Source: Paulinella micropora (Eukaryota; Cercozoa; Imbricatea; Euglyphida). From it: a stretch of DNA of 30,647 bases. The notes under the pieces are model-generated. The model was not told the origin of the DNA. It saw nothing but the letters and a program-made list of their open reading frames with translations, and did no database searches. The stretch is from NCBI GenBank assembly GCA_009731375.1, contig BJOX01000259.1, forward strand, positions 25,040 to 55,686, given 5' to 3'. A program made the translations under genes and the position numbers. Shown piece by piece: positions 10,142 to 18,601 of the stretch; position 1 is the first letter of the stretch, and each line of letters begins with the position of its first letter.

Positions 10142-10650
10142 AGATCAACCAAACGAAATTGTCTTTAAATCCGATTTGGTGACATTCATCGACTATTGTC
10201 GGTAGAAGGATACGATGTGGGACAGCGTCGACTGCATCGTCCGGAATGAGCACAGCAAACGGCTTGCGAAGGGAGAACATGGCCCGCGCGACGTTCACAG
10301 GACGGTCAGCTGGCGGTATGACGATAGCCAGGTCCCACGGGGCTTGAAGGTTTGTCTTTGTTAGGCTCGCGCGGATGATGTGGCATGGCAGAAATTTAAG
10401 CTCTGCCTCCAAAGCAGCATTCGTGTCTGTGGTAGTAAGCCACAGGGTAGAGTCTGCTCTGGGCAGTGGCAAGGTTGCGAGGATCGCTATAGTAGCTGCG
10501 GCTTCATCGATTTGGGTCGGGACAGCTGGGTTCATGCGGGGAGCACGAGGCAAATCATCCTGGAGTGGTGTCTGTTTACCAGGGGAGTATTCGATTTTGG
10601 GTCCCAGTGTCTTTAGATATTTCGGAATCCACCAGAGGGTAGCAAGTTTG
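10071..10650 (-). CDS. RNase H connector followed by a methyltransferase-like domain
   Basis: The frame is open from about 10,650. It begins WWIPKYLKTLGPKIEYSPGK, which matches the segment following RNase H in Ty3/gypsy polyproteins (typically I-x-Y-x-PGK-x-N-x-x-AD-x-LSR). It then runs into a domain with WDLAIVIPPADRP and, some 15 residues later, KPFAVLIPDDAVDAV. Amino-methyltransferases of the Dam type often have D-x-[IV]-x-[ND]PP[YF] followed by a hydrophobic KPFALLLP-like strand, and DIRS-type retroelements carry a Dam-like domain after RNase H. Here the catalytic [ND]PP[YF] is IPPA, so activity is doubtful. The connector is well supported; the methyltransferase reading is an inference from a short motif. 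Confidence 0.45.
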
Positions 10651-10989
10651 CCATGACCACATGAGTGGTTTGGGGTTGGCGGCGATGGTCAGTTCCCAGT
10701 GGTTAGCGTTGCGGAAGTAGCGGCACTGTTGAACTCCATACATGACGCCATAGGCTTCTTGCGCGTAGGTCGTCCAGTGGGTTTCAGTGTTCCTGAATTT
10801 ATGAAAGAAAGTCAGGATGACCGGGGCGTGATGGTCAGTGCCAGCGTGTAGCGTGCCAGTGACACCTCTGTGGTTGACATCTGTCCGTAGGTAGACGTCA
10901 CAACGGAGCGAACACTTGGTTGGCGCAGGGGGCGGTGTGGCCTCGAGGCTGGATTCTTTCAAAGTTGCACAAGGGCCACCCAGATACAC
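10576..10989 (-). pseudogene. Retroelement RNase H domain, Ty3/gypsy type
   Basis: Residues 8-20 (ATLKESSLEATPP) match the end of the reverse transcriptase connection region. VYLRTDVNHRGVTGTL (32-47) aligns with the first RNase H strand, whose conserved Asp is here D37. THWTTYAQEAYGVMYGVQQC (70-89) holds the second acidic residue, E78, and RYFRNANHWELTIAANPKPL (90-109) aligns with the third motif. The usual TDHxPL is ANPKPL, so the third catalytic Asp is an Asn. A frame change near 10,645 moves the reading into the connector frame. The enzyme would normally degrade the RNA strand of the RNA-DNA hybrid during reverse transcription; this copy is probably inactive. Confidence 0.75.
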
Positions 10990-11130
10990 AGATCGGCTAC
11001 CTCCACCCTACAACCCCAGTTCCCCTGGTCCCTAACCAGCTTTCGACCCAAGTTTGTGACACACCCGGCCCTCATGGATCGACGTCCGCGCCTCGCCCGG
11101 AAAATCACGAACTAACGCTACCCGGCATGG
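10990..11130 (-). other. Scar where the reverse transcriptase core is missing
   Basis: Only 141 bases separate the N-terminal reverse transcriptase edge from the pre-RNase H connection, where a complete enzyme would need roughly 200-250 residues including the YxDD palm motif. All minus-strand frames here contain stops or read as unrelated sequence. The short plus-strand frame across it (10,920-11,246) has no recognisable content. Confidence 0.6.
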
Positions 11131-11589
11131 CTAACAATGCCTGCCGTGTACCGCATCCTTCTCGATATCCTCATGTTCTCCATTTGGGTGACTGCGGAAC
11201 GTCCGTATACGTTGCGCGGAGGCGTAGTTCCATGTGCCTGCATTGATGGCGTTCGCAGCCCAATTGGAGAGATATTTGCGTTCTGCCGGAGTCCAGCGCG
11301 GGCATGGGGCCGTAACCGGTGTGGCGTTCGGTGTTGACCGAAGAGAAAGAACAGTGTGTTCGTAATTGCGAATGAGGTCCCAGAGCTGGTCTTGTTGAGG
11401 TCTGGTGAGGTCCGGATTGACTGATTCTGTAGAAAACCTGGAATCTGTTTGCGCGGGGTCTTCCTTTGGGGAGTCCACGTTAGAGATGGGCAATTCGTTG
11501 TCGGCCGAAAGCGCCACAGAGTCAGGCGGCCTCAGTTGAGTAGAGTCTGGAGAGCGCTCCAAACTTGGTTGTCCGGCGCGGCTTTGCAT
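11131..11589 (-). pseudogene. Reverse transcriptase N-terminal edge (truncated)
   Basis: After ~60 residues of Ser/Asp/Pro-rich linker, the segment LTRPQQDQLWDLIRNYEHTV matches the entry of Ty3/gypsy reverse transcriptases (LT-x-x-Q-x-x-x-L-x-x-L-x-x-Y-x-x-V). It is followed by PRWTPAERKYLSNWAANAIN and AGTWNYASAQ, equivalent to the (P)YR-x-[ST]PAE-x-x-x-(I/L) ... GxIxxSxSP segment. Translation then meets a stop before the catalytic fingers and palm. The protein would copy RNA into DNA; without its core it cannot. The match covers about 70 residues and is moderate in strength. Confidence 0.6.
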
Positions 11590-12990
11590 ATTTGTTCAGA
11601 GACTGAGTCGAGTGAGCGCCAGACCGGGAGAGCGTGCAAGGCTGGCAACGACTTCGCGGGACGACCACTGGGTGAGCCAGGCGTGTGGCATTTTGTTGAT
11701 TCTCGGGAACGTCCGACCATGGGGCTGGACGTGCGGGAGGATGCAGGGGCTGGGGGTTTTGGTTCCTGCCTTTTCGTCTATGGCGACGACGGTGTCGCCG
11801 GCCTTGCCTAGGCTGAGGTTCGGGTGCCGCGATTGTCACAGGAGCAGGTTTGGAACCAAACACCTGTCGCGGGTGACCCGGGTGTTTATGGTCGAGAAGT
11901 CGTCGCCTTGGAGGTACCGCTCGATGATCGGGAGAGGCAGGCTCACTTCGTGATGGAGGGGCCAGGCCGCGTGACGGGCATTCGGCGGGGCCTCCGCATA
12001 GGCACCATACAGGGTGGGGGCCTTTGCAGCGATGAACTGAGTAGGCAAAGATGCCTGTTGGGAGATCGTAAAAGAGTTCCTGGTTACCAAGGTGAGGCAT
12101 GGATGACTCTGAACAGTATGCAAAGCTCATACTATCGTGTCCCAGAGGTGCAAGGAGGTCAGCAAAAATCTTCCATACGCGTCGTTTCTCCTTGAGGGGG
12201 AGGACACGGTGACCGTTGATAGCAGCTGAACTGTTGAATCTGGCAGCGTCCATGGAGAAAAGGATGATCTTGCCACAGTTGGCGAAGTAGTTAAGTTCAT
12301 CAACGATCGCTTGGCGTAGACGGTAACCGAGTGCTGGATTTATCGCTGACACGCTAAAGGGACGTGGTCGGGATGGTGGTGATGTACGGTTTCTGGAATC
12401 GCACGTTTGGCCATTGCATTCGCACCAGTGGGCATGTTGTCCACGTCGGGTTGACGCTTGGAAAGCAAAGACTCCATCTGGAAAGTTGTGCTCACGGGCG
12501 CCATTTTCGAAATCAGGTTGTGGCTGTGGGATATCATTGCCTGTTCGCTGCCCTTCGTTTACTAAAAGGCTCACCTTCTTCCAGATTCCGATTTTGGCTT
12601 TAGGGCAAGCGTTACCATGGATCGTTGCCGTGGCGGCGTTGCTGTTGCCGTGAGCGTACGATGTGATAAAACCTTGGTGGTGCCAAAGATTGATCCTTTG
12701 TAAAAGGGCAAAACGGATATCTGTACGAAGGGTCGGATTTACATCACGAAGGCGGAAAATGCCTGGAAAAATCGAAAAGGGATCAGATCGGATTCCGTGT
12801 GGTTCGATTTCCTCGTCCTTGTTCGGAGGTTGTTGTGACCGTCGTGTCATCGAGTGAGGAGGAGAGGCTGCAGCTGTCGAAGTCGTCGCTGGCTTCGATG
12901 ACGAGCTGCCAGACGATGAACTGCTCGATGATGATGATGAGGGGCCTTGTCCACCTCCTTTCGAATCGTCGTCGTCTCTGTGCTTCTTGA
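11522..12990 (-). CDS. Unrecognised protein segment with two 140-residue tandem modules
   Basis: The frame is open from an Asp/Ser-rich linker at ~12,990 through the first Met at 12,850. Numbering from that Met, module A is residues 24-161 and module B 164-301. Matching landmarks are PFSIF/PFSVS, NPTL/NPAL, IHG/ING, a central Trp (W90/W226), FPDGVFAF/LPTGIFAY, WCEC/WCLC and SPPSR/APPSR, at a constant 140-residue offset over the second half. Each ends in a WC-x-C-x(4-5)-C cluster that could bind a metal. After residue 303 the frame turns Pro/Arg/His-rich while a different frame (ending near 11,836) looks more protein-like, so an indel probably lies near 11,950. No family is recognised. Confidence 0.6.
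11948..12361 (-). repeat. Module B of the tandem protein repeat
   Basis: Second copy (residues 164-301) of the 140-residue module, containing LPTGIFAYSVHRC and VWCLCGG. Protein-level identity to module A is low but landmark order and spacing agree, so the duplication is old relative to this copy's frame breaks. Confidence 0.55.
12368..12781 (-). repeat. Module A of the tandem protein repeat
   Basis: First copy (residues 24-161), containing FPDGVFAFQASTRRG and HWCECNGQTC. It follows directly on the Ser-rich linker. Confidence 0.55.
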
Positions 12991-13690
12991 TTTCACTCGG
13001 CTTGCAACCAGATGAAGGCTGTAGTTGAATGCACGAGTTGTTTGTGGCAACGGTGCGGCCGGTGGGTCGGAGCCAGTGGCCGCTGATAAAGGAGCCGGGG
13101 CTGGTGGTGGCTGGGCTGAAACCAGTGGGGGCTGATTTTGGGTCAGCGGTGGCTGAGCTGGGGCCGATGGTGGCGAAGCTGGGGCCTGTGGTGGCGGAGC
13201 TGGGGCCGATGGTGGCGAAGCTGAAACCATCGTCGATGAAGATGAGGTCGAGCTAGATGACGAGCTCGATGAGGAGCTGGGTGCGGAACTGGAACTCGAT
13301 GAAGAACCAGAATTGCTGTCGGATTTCGCCGGAGAGTCATCGATCTGGGTTGGGTCTGACCATGAGCTGCGTAGCAGTTCGCGTGGCAGGTGTGGCTGGA
13401 CATCAAAACCTGGGTGGATGAGGTCTCTGTGGGGGTAGCCGATATGATAGTTGTCTCTGGTTTCTTCAGGGGAAAGTGTCGTACAGTTTCCTCCTGGTAC
13501 GTTGGTCAACAGAACTTCATACTCAAGATTCTGGGCACTCATCTTTAACTCCGTGTAGAACATGCTGAGGACCATTCCCATGCGCTCTGTCTTGAGATTG
13601 GTCCAACGTCCGAAACTGGGTATGGTCGTCTCCCGAGTGAGAGGTGAAAGAGTGGTTCGCATTCGTCGTCCACTCATGAAAGTGTCGATG
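12847..13690 (-). CDS. Unknown domain end plus Ser and Pro/Ala linkers
   Basis: Starts with a segment continuing the previous protein after a frame change (FGRWTNLKTERMGMVLSMFY), reaches SWSDPTQIDDSPAKSDSNSG, then a poly-Ser run and a Pro/Ala repeat region (SAPAPPPQAPASPPSAPAQP). Near 13,020 the coding frame shifts: the real linker probably continues in the frame that reads CKPSEIKKHRDDDDSKGGG plus Ser runs into the tandem-module protein. The tail annotated in the original frame (His/Arg-rich) is therefore likely spurious. Such Ser and Pro linkers separate the unknown modules throughout this unit. Confidence 0.5.
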
Positions 13691-14830
13691 TTCGTTTGTT
13701 GTCTGGTATCTGCGAATAACCGGGACTCCGTAGGGGTAGCCTCGGAGGCGTTTATCGCGAGAATACGGATTGATTACGTCAGTTGAGCAGGGGACAGTAC
13801 CGCAGGGGTGTTGGACCACGTGGATCTCCTGGCTGAATCGACGTCCGGTTTCACTGCCAACGACCATGAAGAAGTACTGTGCAAGGTGCCACGGGACATG
13901 GTCGTAACGTACCCACTGGAATGTGCATGCAAAGGAGTCTATGACGTCTCTGGTGCGGGATGCTGCATTCCAGTTGGGAGCCTTGTCTAGATACTCGCGA
14001 AGTTCGGAGTCGTTCAGTTCAGAGGTTCCCACTTTCCTTGCGATGGTGTTTGCGTGTCCCATATAGTTGCCACCCATAAAAAACTGTAGCAAAAATGGTG
14101 CATCCTTTTCGTCTGTGTAGTAGGCAGTGATGCTACAATAGTCGAAAAAGCTGCGCGGTAGGTCCACGATACATTCGTAGGATCGTTCTCGGACCATGCG
14201 TTTTTTCGACCCTGCACTGCCTTCGTCGTAGTAATGGTCCATAGGGAGGATCTTGAACCAAATCGGGTCCTTACACGGAAGGCGGGGAAAGTAGTGTTGT
14301 AGGGCGAAACAGCGTTCGCGTGTTGGAAGTCGGAAAACGCGACGTATGTATGTTCCTCCTCCATCCACTTGTGGGGTCAAAGACATGTGCTGAGGAGTGG
14401 GGTCCTCCATGCTGCACCATGGAAATAAAAGTTGATCTTCGAGGATGGCTGCCAGAGGGGAGCTGTTGGGGTTGGCACCTACAAGCAAGCCGCAATATGA
14501 AGATTTATATCCCCATGGGCATCCAACGGGACAGTAAGCCATTCCTTGTCTGAAGTATCCAATGTCGCCGGTGGGCTCGATATTGGGGCCAACTAGGGAG
14601 GAGGTGACGAGTTGTGCGGTGTTTCTTCCATTCTGTGGGCAGAAGTGAAAAATGACAGCTGTGACATTGTGTTGGCGAAGCCGTGACATCATGGTAGCCC
14701 CTTCTTCGATGTTGAGGATCTCTCGCAACGCGTATTCCGAAAGTGGGACTGTCCCGCGACAGGTCATCTTTGGCGCTGGTGAACCAGCAGCACGAAACAA
14801 GCACATCGATTCGGTATTGATAGCACCAAC
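13523..14830 (-). CDS. Large unrecognised domain(s) of the retroelement insert
   Basis: About 400 residues of globular-looking sequence rich in Cys, Tyr, Phe and Trp. Visible landmarks (numbered from the Met at 14,806) are IFHFCPQNGRN (52-62), PTGDIGYFRQGMAYCPVGCP (78-97), RSFFDYCSITAYYTDEKDAP (218-237) and HPCGTVPC (333-340). PTGDIGYF followed by clustered Cys recalls the LPTGIFAY ... WCLC ending of the tandem modules downstream, so this may hold further, more diverged copies; that is a guess. It joins the previous segment by a frame change near 14,810 and the next by one near 13,690. No integrase, dUTPase or envelope signature is seen. Confidence 0.5.
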   Translation of the reverse strand, partial: VGAINTESMCLFRAAGSPAPKMTCRGTVPLSEYALREILNIEEGATMMSRLRQHNVTAVIFHFCPQNGRNTAQLVTSSLVGPNIEPTGDIGYFRQGMAYCPVGCPWGYKSSYCGLLVGANPNSSPLAAILEDQLLFPWCSMEDPTPQHMSLTPQVDGGGTYIRRVFRLPTRERCFALQHYFPRLPCKDPIWFKILPMDHYYDEGSAGSKKRMVRERSYECIVDLPRSFFDYCSITAYYTDEKDAPFLLQFFMGGNYMGHANTIARKVGTSELNDSELREYLDKAPNWNAASRTRDVIDSFACTFQWVRYDHVPWHLAQYFFMVVGSETGRRFSQEIHVVQHPCGTVPCSTDVINPYSRDKRLRGYPYGVPVIRRYQTTNEHRHFHEWTTNANHSFTSHSGDDHTQFRTLDQSQDRAHGNGPQHVLHGVKDECPES

Positions 14831-14991
14831 CGGTATGCGTCCTTTGCAACGATGGCGAGGCCATGTGTGTAGTCCTCAAAGGTGAGGGGGTCCATCTCAT
14901 GCGCCGAGTTGCGTGGGGGCCAATAGTACTGCATCAGTAGAGTGGGACGAAACCGATTAGGTCGAACTCTAGAAGGTGTGGAAAGGACCAA
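14764..14991 (-). CDS. Bridging segment between two frame changes
   Basis: A short open stretch containing LMQYYWPPRNSAHEMDPLTF and HGLAIVAKDAYRLV. It reads as natural protein between a frame ending at 14,934 and the one open from ~14,830, and no other frame here is open. It therefore links its neighbours into one broken coding region rather than being a separate gene. Confidence 0.45.
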   Translation of the reverse strand: MVLSTPSRVRPNRFRPTLLMQYYWPPRNSAHEMDPLTFEDYTHGLAIVAKDAYRLVLSIPNRCACFVLLVHQRQR

Positions 14992-15704
14992 CGGGTTGTT
15001 CCGTACCAGTGTCGTGGCTCCATGTGCAAGTAAATCTTGCTTTCGCGCGTGCGTGGTTGGCCAGTGACGGAGGCAGCAGCACCTGGGACGAAGGTCCGGG
15101 TAAGGTGTGGGACGTGGGTAATGTAATCCACTGATGCATTAAGCCCAATCTCGGCTGATGTGAACATGGGAGGGTCGCCAACGGCCGAGATGATGTAGGC
15201 GTTATCCCCGGTTGCCTCCGATTGAGTCATATGGCGTTCCAAGCGTGGGATGACGTTTTGCGCTAGGGTGTTGTCAGGCCATAGATCTTGGCGCATGGTG
15301 AGATGCTTGGGGATCCAGTAACCCAAGTGTCTACATCTGGGGTGGGTGCCTGGGAACATTGCGATTGCCAATGTCGGGAAATAGGTGGCGTAGATATCTC
15401 GGGATATATATAGTTTTGCGTCCGCGCCTGGAGATCCGTACAGTTCAGCTTCCGCATACATTCGCTCACCTGGGCGTTTAGTGAAGCAGGTGAAACCATT
15501 GCAACGCGCAGGTGGCCACGAGGCGACTTTTACGAATCGTTCAGGTTTGGGGGATAATGGAGTCGGTGGTACTGGGGTCGAAGGGTTTCTGCTCGACAGA
15601 GTACGCGGTTGTCCAGTATCTTGACGATCTTTCCATGTTGGGGCCCTGGTGATGAAATTGCCAAGCGGGCTAAGCGAATACGTAGCCGCCGGAGGTCTTG
15701 CCAC
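14934..15704 (-). CDS. Unrecognised domain, first module after the Ser-rich linker
   Basis: Begins in a Pro/Ser linker (SSRNPSTPVPPTPLSPKPER) and then gives ~180 residues of folded-looking sequence: CNGFTCFTKRPGERMYAEAE, PTLAIAMFPGTHPRCRHLGY, and near the end HMEPRHWYGTTRWSFPHLLE. It ends at a TGA at 14,934 where a frame change continues the coding sense. FPGTHPRC...LGYW loosely resembles the Gly/aromatic/Cys ending of the later modules. No known family is recognised. Confidence 0.5.
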   Translation of the reverse strand: MARPPAATYSLSPLGNFITRAPTWKDRQDTGQPRTLSSRNPSTPVPPTPLSPKPERFVKVASWPPARCNGFTCFTKRPGERMYAEAELYGSPGADAKLYISRDIYATYFPTLAIAMFPGTHPRCRHLGYWIPKHLTMRQDLWPDNTLAQNVIPRLERHMTQSEATGDNAYIISAVGDPPMFTSAEIGLNASVDYITHVPHLTRTFVPGAAASVTGQPRTRESKIYLHMEPRHWYGTTRWSFPHLLEFDLIGFVPLY

Positions 15705-16230
15705 CGGTGATTGAAACGTAGGGGGCGGGGATGATACCGGCGGCTTCCAGACAAGGATGATGAGCTGCTGGACGATGAACTACAAGACGCGCTTTGTAGT
15801 GCCTGTTCAGCTTCTTTGCTGAGTCCTTGGATCCGACGGGTAGCTCGTTGTGTAGAGCGGGTTGGCGTCCCGATCTTGGATGGCGAAGATGACGGGGAAG
15901 CTGGAGTGTACGGGGATCGTTCCTGTTTACCTGAATTACTCCGTGTCGTGCGTGAACGACTACACATCAGATGTACAGGTAAAACCGAGGACGGCGGAGG
16001 ATCTGCCAAAGCATCCTGAAGCTGTTGCGGCAAAAGTTGTGCAGGGACCGATGCCGATGGACCAAAGGCCGCTGCGGACGGTAGTACGGCCTGTGGGGGC
16101 GCCGGAACTGTTGGCAATGTCGATGGAAATGAAGATGATGACGCCTGAGATGATGACGTTGCTTGTGATGGCGAAATTGAAGTCACCAGCGGCGATGACG
16201 ATGATGATGCAGATGAGGAGAGTGCGTGTG
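15530..16230 (-). CDS. Ser-rich linker region
   Basis: Low-complexity Ser/Pro/Ala/Gln sequence (SPSQATSSSQASSSSFPSTL; LLPQQLQDALADPPPSSVLP) followed by a basic Ser/Thr/Pro stretch and a poly-Ser run ([16 protein letters not shown]). It joins the protease-like segment by a frame change near 16,200 and the following domain near 15,680, beyond which this frame becomes Arg/His-rich and is unlikely to be real. It probably acts as a flexible spacer in the polyprotein. Confidence 0.5.
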
Positions 16231-17136
16231 ATGATTCAGAGTCTCCGGACGAAAGTCGTAGCTGACGGTGGCCAGTTGACGATCGCCCACTTGAAGCGGC
16301 GTGTCGAAAAGGTGAAACTCTGTCTCATAAACAATTTGTCTTGCCTTAGGCTTGAGAGGGATGTAGTCTGTTGGCTTGATCCTCTGGGCCTCGTCGATGG
16401 ACAAGTTGATCTGTGCGGCCACCTCGTTGGCGAAGAGCAGATCTACGCGATCAGGCAGGTGGGTTGACACGTAGATGGTGATCGCGTGGAGCGGCGACGT
16501 AGGATTGGCGGAGACAAAGAGTTCGATGCCATCGGTGAGGATTGCATCGATGCCGACGGATGAGCGCGCTTCTACAGGGGGCAACTTCCGAATGGTGAAC
16601 CCGTGCTGCATAACCCATGAAAGGCGGGCGACGCCTTTGCAAGTACACGCGGAGTCCAAGGTGCATGTAGTCTTGCCAATAGTTGGGCGGTTAAAGGGGT
16701 GTTTCGCGACCCCAACACATCCAGTAACTACTGTCGGAATTGTCGCGATTCGTAGGGGTGGAGGCGTTGGCACCAGTGGAGAGGTAGAGCGGGACCGGGT
16801 AGTCATATGGAAAGCGCACGGAGTATTGCGAGCAGCGGCCGCTGGTGGCTTCCAGTAACAGTGCTTCTTTTCGTCTTGGCAACGCTGCTGACGAAGTTTA
16901 CATTCCTCGAACGAATGTCGGGGTAGTTGATCCTTCTTCAAAAAGCTGTTATGCTCTTTGCAGTAGGCGCAGGGTGTGCCCGTAAACGGTTTACGTTTGG
17001 TCTGGTTTGACGGTCTAGTCTTAGTCGTAGACATAGACGTCTTCGAAGGGATCACCACAGCATTGGCTCCCGTGAGATGCTGTCGCGGTGCCGGCTTCTT
17101 CTTGTTCGGGTGTTCCTTCTTATGGGTGGATCGTCT
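16183..17136 (-). CDS. Zinc-knuckle-like motif and retropepsin-like protease
   Basis: The frame opens after a TGA at 17,137-17,139 and overlaps the Gag stop by 14 bases in the +1 frame. Numbering from the GTG at 17,058: a Cys/His motif, C30-x2-C33-x14-H48-x4-C53 (CAYCKEHNSFLKKDQLPRHS then FEEC), resembles an elongated zinc knuckle. CTLDSACTCKGVA (132-144) aligns with the active-site strand of retroviral-type aspartic proteases, with DSA instead of D[ST]G. VDLLFANEVAAQINLSIDEA, about 95 residues later, matches the second conserved strand (usually DLILGxDW ... ID). Such proteases cut the Gag-Pol polyprotein. The fold assignment is fair; activity is questionable given the missing Gly. Confidence 0.6.
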   Translation of the reverse strand, partial: RRSTHKKEHPNKKKPAPRQHLTGANAVVIPSKTSMSTTKTRPSNQTKRKPFTGTPCAYCKEHNSFLKKDQLPRHSFEECKLRQQRCQDEKKHCYWKPPAAAARNTPCAFHMTTRSRSTSPLVPTPPPLRIATIPTVVTGCVGVAKHPFNRPTIGKTTCTLDSACTCKGVARLSWVMQHGFTIRKLPPVEARSSVGIDAILTDGIELFVSANPTSPLHAITIYVSTHLPDRVDLLFANEVAAQINLSIDEAQRIKPTDYIPLKPKARQIVYETEFHLFDTPLQVGDRQLATVSYDFRPETLNHHTHSPHLHHHRHRRW

Positions 17137-18601
17137 TCAAACGCTTGTCTAGGCGAGTCGACTTCTGTGGCGGAGCGGTCTGGGCCATAGCCATAGCGTC
17201 GGCTTTACGCTTTTGTCGAGAAGGGCGGTTAGGGTTTGTATTCTCCGGGGCTGTCTTGTCCTGCTGAGGTCGTTGCTGTCTCCGACGGTCAGAACGAGTG
17301 GGTGGTTGCCCTTGGCGAGTGTAGTCCCGCTTGCGCGTAGATGGTTCCTCGGTGTCGGTACGAACCGGGATCTCCATCGTCACAAGATACTTTGTCATGA
17401 CGTTGGGGTCAAGGGGAAGGTCATCTAGGTTGCGTGGCCATCCGACACCGTAGCTGAGCAGGACTTGATCTGCTTGTTGATTCCAACGGTCGCGTTCCAT
17501 CGGGGTCAACATGCGGCCCAAATCCTCAAGCTGGTTTCCATCGCTGATGGTCACACCAATCACACGTGCAGCTTCGTAGTGCGTGATGCATCGGTTGATG
17601 TACGCCAAAAGTTGCTCTTCTCTGAAGCGTCGTAAATTGAGGGCTTGGAAAGCTGACTTCCGCGTATCATGTTTATCCAGGCGGCCGTGGATGAGGTCGC
17701 GGATGAACTGTAGCCAAATGAGGGACAACGAGCACCATACTTGCTGAATAGGGTCGGTGACGCGGACGAAGCGGGCCCAACAGGCGTTCATGATGGCAAC
17801 TGTAGCTTTGTCTCCCCACGCGCGAACGTTGCTGATGGCATGCATGATGGCCAGTTGGATCGGCGTGTTTGCGACGTGGTAGTTGACTGCCAATTCGCGC
17901 GCGAAGGTAACGTGGTCCGGTGACGGTATGACAGTCGGACTCGACAGGATGAACATGGAGCGGTGTGCAGGTGCGGATCCGCAAGGTCGTGACAGAATAT
18001 ACATTTGGTAGCCCGAGGTAGCGCCTGAATCGCTAGAGCGAAGGACCCTGAGTGGCGGCGAAGACTGGGATGAAGTGGCATCACCAGAGGAGCCTCCCGA
18101 ACGGGGAGCACTGGGTTGTGATTGTTCAGCGGGGTTGGCGCCTTGGTCTGGCAAGCTGCCGGCCTTGCTGTCGCCTTCGTTGCAGTTGTTGTCTTCGGCG
18201 ATCTCCCCCACCTTTTGTTCCTGTTTTCGTTCGTCTTCCCGTGCTTGTTCTGCTTCCTCCTGCCGCTCTCGTTCTTCCTCCTCAGCAAGTTGTCGTGCCA
18301 CTTCTTCAGCACTTTCGGTAGACTCGCGCTCTGCTTCTTCGCTTGCGATTGTTGCTGCAGCCGTTTGGGTTGCTGTCGCGGTAGGAATTTCTTCCTCTCC
18401 AGCGATCTGAGCTGCCGTCGCAGTAGAGATTGCTGGAGGTGCAGAGCCTTCCGGGATGGATGCCAACGTACTGGTGCCCGAACTTGATGACGCTGGTGCA
18501 GTTCGCAGCGTCCGACGTACAGGTGTCTGCGGGGGACCAAGGAGGGCCGTAGCGGGTGGAAGAGTCGGGTTGAGCGCCGAATTGAAGTGAGCAACCCAAC
18601 G
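17120..18601 (-). CDS. Gag-like capsid protein
   Basis: The frame is open from 18,601 (first Met 18,466) to a TAA at 17,120. Residues ~35-95 form a Glu/Arg/Gln-rich predicted coiled coil (EEVARQLAEEEERERQEEAE). A helical domain follows: WLQFIRDLIHGRLDKHDTRK, ALNLRRFREEQLLAYINRC and THYEAARVIG fit the W-x(n)-F-x-x-x-[FL] ... L-x-x-L-[KR]-Q-x-x-x-x-V-x-x-Y pattern of retrotransposon Gag capsids. The last ~90 residues are basic and Pro/Gln/Arg-rich, suited to binding RNA. The Pro/Ser/Thr-rich leader at 18,590-19,200 precedes it after a frame change. The next frame (zinc motif, protease) overlaps by 14 bases. Confidence 0.65.
   Translation of the reverse strand, partial: RWVAHFNSALNPTLPPATALLGPPQTPVRRTLRTAPASSSSGTSTLASIPEGSAPPAISTATAAQIAGEEEIPTATATQTAAATIASEEAERESTESAEEVARQLAEEEERERQEEAEQAREDERKQEQKVGEIAEDNNCNEGDSKAGSLPDQGANPAEQSQPSAPRSGGSSGDATSSQSSPPLRVLRSSDSGATSGYQMYILSRPCGSAPAHRSMFILSSPTVIPSPDHVTFARELAVNYHVANTPIQLAIMHAISNVRAWGDKATVAIMNACWARFVRVTDPIQQVWCSLSLIWLQFIRDLIHGRLDKHDTRKSAFQALNLRRFREEQLLAYINRCITHYEAARVIGVTISDGNQLEDLGRMLTPMERDRWNQQADQVLLSYGVGWPRNLDDLPLDPNVMTKYLVTMEIPVRTDTEEPSTRKRDYTRQGQPPTRSDRRRQQRPQQDKTAPENTNPNRPSRQKRKADAMAMAQTAPPQKSTRLDKRLKTIHP

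Noticed and set aside
17788-18590. Arg/His/Lys-rich continuation of the 19,131 frame
   Set aside because: It overlaps the capsid frame, which has natural composition; the basic Arg/His bias is typical of an out-of-frame shadow.
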